6,829 nt of DNA from JAJYSO01 sp964495935 (lineage in GTDB: Bacteria; Bacteroidota; Bacteroidia; Flavobacteriales; Flavobacteriaceae): positions 1 to 6,829 of the forward strand of contig CAZBXQ010000108.1 of the NCBI GenBank assembly GCA_964495935.1, given 5' to 3'. The first letter of the stretch is position 1; every line of letters begins with the position of its first letter. The notes below the pieces were generated by a model. The model was not told where the DNA came from. It saw only the letters and a list, made by a program, of their open reading frames with translations, and searched no databases. Both the position numbers and the translations under genes were made by a program. Positions 1-6,024 of the stretch are shown in pieces.

Positions 1-2
1 AC

Positions 3-1586
3 CATATTCAAGATAAAATCTATACGAACACCGGGCGGAATATCTCTGGGAACGAGCTGCAGGGCGTCCTCCTGACGATAGTGGGGGAAATGGATATTAA
101 TAAGGTGCTTGCCGCCGGTGATAGCCTGTCGCATAAAATCAAGGCCAGCGCGTTTTTTTCGGATAAGAACGCTACCGATTTGGCGCAAATGCAGGATATC
201 CTTGATGCCGTTCAGGAACTGGAGATCGGTGATTATGCCAAGACCGAGGACATTAGCGACGTAACCATCACGATCAAAAGCGGGAGCTTGGAGCTGGGGA
301 ACATCACTCTTAACCAATCAACCGCCGGGACAATCGACATAAAAGACGCGATCCCTAAAATCGTGGACGCGCTGACTTCCACCGACTCGGAAAAAACGCT
401 TTCCGCGAAACAGGGGAAAGTGCTGATGGACTTAATCGACGACCTGCAGACCGTAACCTCGTCCGGCTTAAATCTAATCGATGACTTCGACGCGGGTGCT
501 GAAACAGACTTCCCGGGGGGAACGGAAACAACGAAAGGAGATACATGGCCGGTAATCACATCAGGAACCGTACATGGCGAAACTATAGAACCGGGGGACA
601 TGATCATCGCCCGAAAATCGAACCCCTCTAAAACCAGCGGAGCGGACTGGATATTCATACAGCGTAACATCGACAAAGCCACCGAAACAAAAGCCGGCTA
701 CATTCGCATCGCCACACAGGCCGAAGTGAACGCCGGGAGCGACGACTCGACCGCTGTCACGCCGCAGAAACTCGATAAGAGGCTGGATGACTACACCAAA
801 ACTGACGACCTGCCAACCTACACCGGAACCGATGGAGTGGACATTACCGATATGACAGTTAGCCTTACACAGGGAACTCGGGATGACATTTCAAAGGGGG
901 TGGAGGCGCATGGGTATGGTCTGGATGATGCTGTTAATAATGGCTCGAATACAAATCAAAATATCTCAACCTATACGAGGAATTTTATATGGAAAAAACT
1001 TAATGCAGATTATACAATAAATATAGGAAACGGAGACAAGATATTCATCCTGCTAACAAAGAACGAAGGCCAGATAAGAATGAGAATTACTGGCAGGATT
1101 ACTGCTCATCGAGGTGATAGCAGGTTGCAAGGGTCGGCCTTAATAGACTTCTCTATATCCGCCGACTATCTATTTGAAGCATCAGATGTACAGTTTGATT
1201 GCTTAATCATGGGGTCTCTTCCAAGGGATGGTCAAGTATTCTCAGACCTAATGAAGATAACAATCGGAGAAGATGAATTTTTAGGGTTTTCTATCGATAA
1301 CGCAACTAGCCCGTATAACGAATTTTATTTCTCAGGATACGACACAGAAAACGTAATGAAAGTCGTGGAAGAGGATGAAGTGGATTCTTTCGAGGAAGTG
1401 CAAAATTACAATCAGAATCCCCTTATAAAAAATAGCAAGGAAATAGCTTATAAGTCTGACCTACAAGACACCACCTACTCCCCCGGAACAAAATCCGACA
1501 TAGACAACGAGGACGAGGAAAAGAAAGTTTGGGACGGCAAAACCTTAAAATCCTTAGCCCCAATTTGGCAAGAAAACGAATGGTAA
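3..1586 (+). CDS. Phage tail-fibre / receptor-binding protein, 5' partial
   Basis: Probable virion tail-fibre protein that contacts the host surface. The frame is open leftward from the GTG at 81 and the ATG at 90 to the window edge. The extra 26 residues read like family sequence (KIYTNTGRNISGNELQGVLL), so the true start is upstream and 81 is probably internal. In order: a tail-fibre N-terminal segment (3-200); an LTSTDSEKTLSAKQGKVL motif (about 372-425), common in phage tail proteins; a GDTWPVI...GDMIIA module (about 537-670); the classic fibre motif TKAGYIRIATQAEVN with AVTPQKL (about 684-773); an A/T-rich C-terminal module (about 930-1470) with no recognised family; and a closing segment with YSPGTKSDID and KTLKSL. 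No signal peptide or membrane segment is seen. TAA is followed after 1 nt by the next ATG, so translation is probably coupled. The tail-fibre class is well supported; the receptor is unknown. Confidence 0.82.
   Translation, partial: HIQDKIYTNTGRNISGNELQGVLLTIVGEMDINKVLAAGDSLSHKIKASAFFSDKNATDLAQMQDILDAVQELEIGDYAKTEDISDVTITIKSGSLELGNITLNQSTAGTIDIKDAIPKIVDALTSTDSEKTLSAKQGKVLMDLIDDLQTVTSSGLNLIDDFDAGAETDFPGGTETTKGDTWPVITSGTVHGETIEPGDMIIARKSNPSKTSGADWIFIQRNIDKATETKAGYIRIATQAEVNAGSDDSTAVTPQKLDKRLDDYTKTDDLPTYTGTDGVDITDMTVSLTQGTRDDISKGVEAHGYGLDDAVNNGSNTNQNISTYTRNFIWKKLNADYTINIGNGDKIFILLTKNEGQIRMRITGRITAHRGDSRLQGSALIDFSISADYLFEASDVQFDCLIMGSLPRDGQVFSDLMKITIGEDEFLGFSIDNATSPYNEFYFSGYDTENVMKVVEEDEVDSFEEVQNYNQNPLIKNSKEIAYKSDLQDTTYSPGTKSDIDNEDEEKKVWDGKTLKSLAPIWQENEW
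930..1470 (+). other. A/T-rich C-terminal module inside the first tail-fibre gene
   Basis: Base composition changes abruptly inside one reading frame. The line 721-780 has 37 G+C of 60, while 961-1020 has 15 of 60. The encoded segment starts after a short Asn/Ser-rich linker (NNGSNTNQNIST). It is beta-rich in appearance, with alternating hydrophobic and polar residues (YTINIGNGDKIFILLT, IRMRITGRI). It ends in an acidic stretch (VVEEDEVDSFEEV). Its position and composition fit a horizontally exchanged receptor-binding head on a conserved shaft. The function is inferred from position and general tail-fibre behaviour, not from a recognised domain. Confidence 0.55.
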
Positions 1587-1587
1587 A

Positions 1588-2796
1588 ATGGCGAACGTAA
1601 ATCTAAACATAGCAAATCAGTATTTTGAGGAAAACACCGGTTATCCCAACGGGTGGACTGACGACGACTCATTTTTTGATCCGGCCGCGCTGCACGTAGG
1701 AGACGGCTCAACCGTAGAGGGGATGCCACAGCCGAAACTTACCTACGCTCCCCTCGGGGAGAATTTCGTATTGGCATCGACGTCGCAAAACGTGGACTCG
1801 GACGTCTATCAGGTGGTGGACTTGCCAGAGGATGAAGTCCTATCAGGCAAAATCACATGGTGGCAGGGAACCACAAGAAGCCGAAACCATAAGTTAGGGC
1901 TTGGCTATATATTTATGGACGCAAACGACAATGAAATCGGAAGCGAATCCTTCTCCGACGTCAAGGCCGTGGGCGTTTCAGATGAGTGGGTAAAACGGGA
2001 ATTCAATATTTCCGCTGCCCCAGCCAACGCAACCCAAATCAAACTGATTATAAGATTCGGAGCTTCGGGAACGGGGGACATTAACGCCCACATCGCCGGA
2101 ATGGAAGCCTACGTTACCGTTCCAGACGTAACGGAGCCAACGGTCTCAACCGGAACGGCTACATCGGTAACAGACACCTCGGCAAGTTTGTCGGGGGAGG
2201 TAACAGATACCGGAGGGGAGGCATTAATGGAGCGAGGCTTTGTGTACGGAACCTCTTCGAACCCAACGACAGCCGATAATAAAAAGGTCGCATCAGGAAC
2301 CGGAATAGGGAGTATTTCGGAATCGATCACCGGCCTGCAGGATAACACTACTTATTATTTCAGAGCCTACGCCACCAATAGTGCCGGCACGGCCTACGGA
2401 GCTAACAAGAGCTTCAAAACCGATAAGACCATCAACCTCCCCGAAATAGAAACCGGCGACGTTTTGTTTTTTGGCAGCGACACGGTGATGGTGGAAGGGG
2501 AAGTGATAAGCAACGGAGGGGGGAACGTAACAAAAATCCAAATAGAATATGACAAGGGAGAGACGCCTCCCCCCAGTTATAAAACTAAAAAAATCCCCCC
2601 CAGCACGATGGGCAAATTTAGGGTTTTGATCGACGAAAACGTCGTCCCCGGAGAGAAGCATTATTACAGATTCTACATAATAAACGAAGCCGGGTATTAC
2701 AGATCGGAATGGAAAACATTTACAACCCTCGACGCTCCCACAGCGAGCATCAGGAATGTAAAAAAAGTCAATAACATAAAACAAATAAAATTGTAA
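1588..2796 (+). CDS. Virion-associated protein: carbohydrate-binding-like sandwich plus two FN3-like domains
   Basis: A 402-residue protein, probably displayed on the phage tail. Residues about 1-178 look like a jelly-roll carbohydrate-binding fold: an ANQYFEEN...GYPNGW opening, VYQVVDLP, a GKITWWQGTTR strand, a GLGYIFMDANDNEIG strand, and a closing IKLIIRFGASGTGDINAHIAGMEAYV. Residues about 180-277 form an FN3-like domain typical of Bacteroidetes proteins (SVTDTSASLSGEVTDTGG, ERGFVYGTSSNPT, ITGLQDNTTYYFRAYATNSAG, KSFKT). Residues about 285-380 form a more diverged second copy (VMVEGEVISNGGG, KHYYRFYIINEAGYY, WKTFTT). The tail is Lys-rich (KKVNNIKQIKL). It starts 1 nt after the previous stop and ends 2 nt before the next ATG, inside the tail operon. 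It could bind surface polysaccharide and help adsorption; the ligand is unknown. There is no obvious signal peptide, which fits a virion protein rather than a secreted bacterial adhesin. Confidence 0.72.
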   Translation: MANVNLNIANQYFEENTGYPNGWTDDDSFFDPAALHVGDGSTVEGMPQPKLTYAPLGENFVLASTSQNVDSDVYQVVDLPEDEVLSGKITWWQGTTRSRNHKLGLGYIFMDANDNEIGSESFSDVKAVGVSDEWVKREFNISAAPANATQIKLIIRFGASGTGDINAHIAGMEAYVTVPDVTEPTVSTGTATSVTDTSASLSGEVTDTGGEALMERGFVYGTSSNPTTADNKKVASGTGIGSISESITGLQDNTTYYFRAYATNSAGTAYGANKSFKTDKTINLPEIETGDVLFFGSDTVMVEGEVISNGGGNVTKIQIEYDKGETPPPSYKTKKIPPSTMGKFRVLIDENVVPGEKHYYRFYIINEAGYYRSEWKTFTTLDAPTASIRNVKKVNNIKQIKL

Positions 2797-2798
2797 CG

Positions 2799-3719
2799 AT
2801 GGCTGACGAAGCATATACATTAAGGAAAGTAACAAGGGCAACCTTCGAGGGAAAACAGAGCCTCGAATCCGACGCGGTTTATTTCATTAGCGAGGGAAAT
2901 GATACGATCAGCCTCGTGGTTACCAGCAAAACCGGAACGCCACACCTACTAAAAACCGGGATCGATATTAACATCGGCAATCCGGAGAACGGACTGGAAT
3001 GGGACTCGGAAACGGAGACCCTAAAATTGAACCCAGCCACCACCACCAAGGCCGGTGCTTTGTCCTCCGCCGACAAAAAGAAAATCGACGACATCGTGGC
3101 CGGAAATGGACATACATACACGTTCCCGGAGAAGTCGGGGACGGTGGCTTTGATCGATGATTTATTCTCGAACGCCTCAACCGTAAACCCGATCAAACAG
3201 AATCGGGAATATGAGGATTTTATCACTTTGGAAAACCTAATAAATAAACCCTACGTGACCCAAGGGGAAGATCAGTACGGAAAATATCTCGAGATAAACG
3301 GAGCTAATCAGGGAGATACCGTAAACCTATTAGACACCAGCGTGGATGCATTTTTAAGGGAAGGAGACGCAGACCTTTTCTGGAGATTTAGGAGGATAAC
3401 CCCCTTAGGAACAGAACCTTCCCACATTTACATGGAGTATCAAAGCGGTTATGGCCAATCTTCAGGCAAGCTTTATGGGAATAATCAGGACGTGCCGACG
3501 CCAGTAAGCATGAAATCCGTGTTCGGTGGCGGGAATTATTTGGAAAAAATAAATTTAATATATACCGGAGATATTTTTCGTCTGTATAATTTGACAGCAA
3601 TGGCAAGGCCTTGGCAGGGAGATTATCATTTGATGCCAAACGATTCAGAATTGTACTATACAAATTGGGGGAACCAGAATAATTACGTGAGCGTGAAATT
3701 TTTAATCGACAACTTTTAA
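2799..3719 (+). CDS. Phage tail-fibre protein
   Basis: A 306-residue modular fibre protein. The N-terminal half carries fibre phrases seen in many phage tail proteins: GLEWDSETETLKLN (about 2991-3032), TTTKAGALSSADKKKIDDI (about 3039-3095) and TYTFPEKSGTVALIDDL (about 3114-3164). The C-terminal half is different sequence rich in Tyr, Asn, Asp and Gly, ending YYTNWGNQNNYVSVKFLIDNF, and is probably the receptor-contacting part. Composition also changes: the line 3001-3060 has 35 G+C of 60 and 3541-3600 has 15. The start is an ATG 2 nt after the previous stop, behind an A/T-rich leader with no clear Shine-Dalgarno, as is usual in Bacteroidetes. Assignment as a tail fibre rests on the motifs and the neighbours. 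No enzymatic domain is seen. Confidence 0.78.
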   Translation: MADEAYTLRKVTRATFEGKQSLESDAVYFISEGNDTISLVVTSKTGTPHLLKTGIDINIGNPENGLEWDSETETLKLNPATTTKAGALSSADKKKIDDIVAGNGHTYTFPEKSGTVALIDDLFSNASTVNPIKQNREYEDFITLENLINKPYVTQGEDQYGKYLEINGANQGDTVNLLDTSVDAFLREGDADLFWRFRRITPLGTEPSHIYMEYQSGYGQSSGKLYGNNQDVPTPVSMKSVFGGGNYLEKINLIYTGDIFRLYNLTAMARPWQGDYHLMPNDSELYYTNWGNQNNYVSVKFLIDNF

Positions 3720-3728
3720 AATGAACCT

Positions 3729-4916
3729 GTGAAGCATTGTAAGATTTTCTATATAAAAGTTAATGAAGGCGAGGTTTATTCTATCTCCCGGCAGCAGGCG
3801 TTGACCAACCGGTTCCGTGTGGCTTTTTCAGTTGACCGGCCGGGGGACGGGGTTGCATACACTGGTGAGATTAACGCCGATACCGATATGGAGATCCTAA
3901 ACATCGTCATCCCGGCGGGAGTTAATTATCTTATTGTATTCCTCTCTGACGGGGAGGAAGATGTTTTGCAGAAAATCAAAGATTCGTTGATCCAGGTCGA
4001 GCGGGGTGAAACCGCAACGGCTTATGAGGAGCCTGTAACCGGTTCAACAGAGCTTCCGGACATCAAAGAGGAGGTCGAGGATATGCGGGATCAACGGGCT
4101 ATCGATTACACGGTGATTGACGAGGGTGAGGTATTGACCGGCACCCTTTTGATCGGTAACGAATCCCGGGGCGTCATTTCCGGGTTGACCGGACAGGGAG
4201 GATCCGGGGCCTCGGTTGTCATTTGGTCGGGTAAGGACTTCGATAATCGCGGTACTGCGCCCTTTCGCGTGCTGGCCAACGGAAAGGTTTATATGGCGAA
4301 TGCTATCATTTCGGGGAACTCCCAGATAGCCGGATTTAAGATTGTGGGGGATGCGATTGAGAATTTTAACGATGACGCATCTTTGATATTTCGGTATGTT
4401 GGGGGGCAAACTCCGGGAGGTGGAACACCTATTAATTCGATTTACCTAAATAGGCCTGGAAGCCCAACGCTTGTTGATATCGAAACGAGATTACTTGGAA
4501 AAGATTATGCCTTGCGTTTGGCCGGTGGAGATAGGTCCACTTTGAGAATCGAGGGACATAATGGAATGGCCATGTATATTTCAGGGGGTGTTAATATAGA
4601 ACAAAAAGAGGTGGGAAGTCGGTACTGGAATGCTCCCGGGGTTTTAGCCGGCGGATGGATAACCGGTAACGTCACCTTAGCGCAAACCTGGCATATCGAT
4701 TCGATTTCATTGCAAATAAGTGATCGAGGAGGAAATGTGACCCGGATAACTCACAATTTAGGGCATACTGATTATGGTGTCATGCCTTCTACGAGTAATC
4801 GGAATGCAGATATTTTACCGGTTACACGAACTGCTCATTATTTTGAGATTGAGAATAAACTGGGTAACAACGGATGTTGGTTTATCATGTTTGGGCGAAA
4901 TACCGGGATGATTTAA
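3729..4916 (+). CDS. Phage tail-tip / host-specificity-like protein, possibly 5'-truncated
   Basis: A 395-residue protein of tail-protein type. Residues about 8-100 (KVNEGEVYSISRQQALTNRF, VVIPAGVN-like IVIPAGVNYLIVFLSDGEED, then QVERGETATAYEEP) match a beta-sandwich module that, as I recall it, is usually internal in long Bacteroidetes phage tail proteins. Residues about 105-120 are acidic and helical (DIKEEVEDMRDQRA), a possible short coiled coil. Residues about 150-205 (SVVIWSGKDFDNRGTAPFRV, then LANGKVYMANAIISG) match the APFRV-x-x-dG-x-x-x-xNA signature of phage tail-tip and host-specificity proteins. The C-terminus is beta-rich and probably contacts the host. The start is uncertain: GTG at 3729 is used because TAA at 3717-3719 lies in the same frame only three codons upstream, the ATG at 3721 hits TGA after three codons, and no Shine-Dalgarno is visible. 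It may be a remnant of a larger gene. Confidence 0.7.
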   Translation: MKHCKIFYIKVNEGEVYSISRQQALTNRFRVAFSVDRPGDGVAYTGEINADTDMEILNIVIPAGVNYLIVFLSDGEEDVLQKIKDSLIQVERGETATAYEEPVTGSTELPDIKEEVEDMRDQRAIDYTVIDEGEVLTGTLLIGNESRGVISGLTGQGGSGASVVIWSGKDFDNRGTAPFRVLANGKVYMANAIISGNSQIAGFKIVGDAIENFNDDASLIFRYVGGQTPGGGTPINSIYLNRPGSPTLVDIETRLLGKDYALRLAGGDRSTLRIEGHNGMAMYISGGVNIEQKEVGSRYWNAPGVLAGGWITGNVTLAQTWHIDSISLQISDRGGNVTRITHNLGHTDYGVMPSTSNRNADILPVTRTAHYFEIENKLGNNGCWFIMFGRNTGMI

Positions 4917-4923
4917 GCCTAAA

Positions 4924-4942
4924 GGGGGATTAAAAAGCCCCC
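4924..4942 (+). terminator. Weak candidate terminator after the tail operon
   Basis: GGGGG (4924-4928) pairs with CCCCC (4938-4942) around a 9-nt loop, 8 nt after the TAA of the last tail gene; CTTTTG follows within a few bases. The stem is short and the T run is interrupted and offset, so it is weaker than the hairpin at 6706-6732. Its position at the end of the gene cluster supports it. Confidence 0.4.
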
Positions 4943-4971
4943 GACCTTTTGTACTTGTGACCAAACAAATA

Positions 4972-5071
4972 NNNNNNNNNNNNNNNNNNNNNNNNNNNNN
5001 NNNNNNNNNNNNNNNNNNNNNNNNNNNNNNNNNNNNNNNNNNNNNNNNNNNNNNNNNNNNNNNNNNNNNNN
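4972..5071. other. Assembly gap of exactly 100 N
   Basis: All 100 bases are N, the conventional placeholder for a scaffold gap of unknown length. The right flank begins inside an open reading frame of an ABC ATPase whose Walker A and start are missing. In ABC ATPases the P-loop lies well over 60 residues before the signature, and only 57 residues are visible before it here. About 33 codons cannot hold the missing N-terminus plus a leader. The real gap is therefore probably larger than 100 bases, and more genes may lie in it. Confidence 0.95.
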
Positions 5072-5575
5072 GGGGCCCAGCTATGGGAAGATGTGCCCAT
5101 TTATGACCTGTATGCCCACTGGCGCAAGGATCGGCCCATCGTGGATGATATTGCCCCGGAGGGCTCTCTTAACGAAGTGACCGGCGCCCTGTCGGCCGTG
5201 GGATTAGGTGATGTGCCTGCTTGGTTGCGATCGTTCCATATTTTAAGCAACGGCGAGCAATACCGGGCGGGGCTTGCTCGACTGATTTGCGAAGCTCCCG
5301 ATCGGGTGGTCATTGATGAGTTTACCAGCGTGGTAGACCGACAGATTGCCAAAATAGGCGCCGCGGCCTTTGCCAAAAGCTGGCGGAGGAAAAAGGGGCA
5401 GGTCGTGCTGCTCTCCTGCCATTACGACATCGTCGAGTGGCTGCAACCGGATTGGGTGTATGATACCCGCACCGGCCAAGTAAAAAAAAAGTACAAAAAC
5501 GGCCGGATATCAAGCTCGATATTTGGAAGACAAACGGCAGTTACTGGAAGTATTTTAAGCCACATTATTATTTAG
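5072..5575 (+). CDS. ABC-type ATPase domain, C-terminal part (N-terminal half of an ABC-GNAT fusion), 5' partial
   Basis: Nucleotide-binding part of the ABC-ATPase/acetyltransferase fusion family (COG2401-like), a soluble ATPase rather than a transporter: no membrane partner or membrane segment is seen. The frame is open from base 5072 through the gap edge, so the GTG at 5093 is not a credible start. Counting from 5072: signature LSNGEQ at residues 58-63, Walker B RVVIDE (D82, catalytic-type E83), D-loop SVVD at 86-89, and H-loop LLSCH with H117. Walker A and the Q-loop are missing, presumably in the gap. The family-like WLQPDWVYDTRTGQ follows. The 0 frame then reads through AAA AAA AAG into about 27 unrelated residues and stops at TAG 5573-5575. 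The family's continuation lies in the -1 frame. This product is therefore either a frameshift-terminated short form or an artefact of one missing A. Confidence 0.82.
   Translation, partial: GAQLWEDVPIYDLYAHWRKDRPIVDDIAPEGSLNEVTGALSAVGLGDVPAWLRSFHILSNGEQYRAGLARLICEAPDRVVIDEFTSVVDRQIAKIGAAAFAKSWRRKKGQVVLLSCHYDIVEWLQPDWVYDTRTGQVKKKYKNGRISSSIFGRQTAVTGSILSHIII
5485..5491 (+). promoter_or_regulatory. Candidate -1 ribosomal frameshift site A_AAA_AAG
   Basis: In the ABC frame the codons run GTA AAA AAA AAG TAC, so the heptamer A AAA AAG sits in the phase required for -1 slippage (X XXY YYZ), the same heptamer as in bacterial dnaX. After a -1 shift the frame continues GTA CAA AAA CGG into RPDIKLDIW and the GNAT domain. 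The run is A9, so a one-base sequencing or assembly deletion (true A10) would give the same picture. The sequence alone cannot separate the two. Confidence 0.5.
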
Positions 5576-6024
5576 ACCTGGGGCACCCGCCTGCTGCCGA
5601 ATATTTTGTGGGAACGGTAAACGGGGAGCTCGTGGCGCATCTGGCGGTTTGTCCGCTGTTTACAGCCAATGCCTACCGGGCAACGCGGTTGGTGGTGATG
5701 CCGGAGTGGCAAGGTGCGGGCGTTGGAACTCGGTTTTTGAACTGGATGATGCAGTACCACCTGGAGGGAAACGGCCGAAAGGGCCGGAAATACCATACGT
5801 TTTTCCACACCTCTCACCCGCAGCTCTGTGGGTATTTGCGACGGTCGGGCAAATGGATTCAGACCAATGCCCGGCTGCACGGAGCGAATAAGGCACGGAG
5901 TATCAAAAGTATGATGAAGACCGGTAAAGGGATGAAACGAAAGGATGGTAAGCGCAAGAAAATGAGGGCGGGCTATGGCGGCCATTTCCGGGCCGTTCAA
6001 TCTTTTAAATATTTAGGAAAATGA
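5491..6024 (+). CDS. GNAT acetyltransferase-like domain (C-terminal half of the ABC-GNAT fusion, -1 frame)
   Basis: Acyl-CoA-dependent N-acyltransferase fold; substrate unknown. Read from the frameshift at 5491 it gives 177 residues. RPDIKLDIWKT, YWKYFKPHYYLD and AAEYFVGTVNGELVAHLAV form the first strands. RLVVMPEWQGAGVGTRFLN is GNAT motif A, with the acyl-CoA pyrophosphate loop Q-G-A-G-V-G at 5710-5727. FFHTSHPQLCGYLRRSGKW follows, then a basic tail (KTGKGMKRKDGKRKKMRAG) and GGHFRAVQSFKYLG. There is no ATG, GTG or TTG in this frame between the upstream TGA at 5461 and the GTG at 5608, and 5608 falls inside a core strand. Independent initiation is therefore unlikely, and the domain was probably made as a fusion with the ATPase, giving 317 visible residues. 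TGA overlaps the next gene's ATG by 4 nt (ATGA), indicating coupling. Mu Mom, a DNA-modification enzyme, is also GNAT-like, which suggests but does not prove a similar role. Confidence 0.78.
   Translation, partial: VQKRPDIKLDIWKTNGSYWKYFKPHYYLDLGHPPAAEYFVGTVNGELVAHLAVCPLFTANAYRATRLVVMPEWQGAGVGTRFLNWMMQYHLEGNGRKGRKYHTFFHTSHPQLCGYLRRSGKWIQTNARLHGANKARSIKSMMKTGKGMKRKDGKRKKMRAGYGGHFRAVQSFKYLGK
5503..5526 (+). promoter_or_regulatory. Hairpin downstream of the slippery heptamer
   Basis: CCGGATATC (5503-5511) pairs with GATATTTGG (5518-5526): nine consecutive pairs including two G-U, around a 6-nt loop. It begins 11 nt after the heptamer. That is slightly longer than the roughly 5-9 nt usual for -1 frameshift stimulators but close. 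It lies inside coding sequence, so it may be coincidental. No Shine-Dalgarno-like stimulator is evident just upstream of the heptamer. Confidence 0.35.

Noticed and set aside
2293..2841. 182-residue minus-strand open frame opposite the FN3 gene
   Set aside because: It runs across the end of one gene and into the next on the other strand and shows no domain; the + strand frames carry clear tail motifs.
3580..3719. Asn/Tyr/Asp-rich end of the third tail gene as a diversity-generating retroelement variable region
   Set aside because: No template repeat, reverse transcriptase or accessory gene is visible in the window, and the composition alone is common in fibre tips.
3721..3732. ATG at 3721 as the start of the fourth tail gene
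   Set aside because: It reads ATG AAC CTG TGA and closes at once; the tail-protein frame is the one through GTG 3729.
5072..5575. ATPase as part of an ABC transporter
   Set aside because: No permease or membrane segment is seen, and the LSNGEQ, DEFTSVVDR and LSCHYDIVEW motifs fit the soluble ATPase-acetyltransferase fusion family better.
5572..6000. 142-residue open frame on the minus strand opposite the GNAT domain
   Set aside because: It has no recognisable motif and fully overlaps a better supported domain in a consistent + strand operon; it is a shadow of that coding sequence.
5608..6024. GNAT domain as an independent gene starting at GTG 5608
   Set aside because: The GTG lies inside a core strand (FVGTVNGE), and about 39 upstream residues in the same frame fit the fusion family, so this start would cut the fold.
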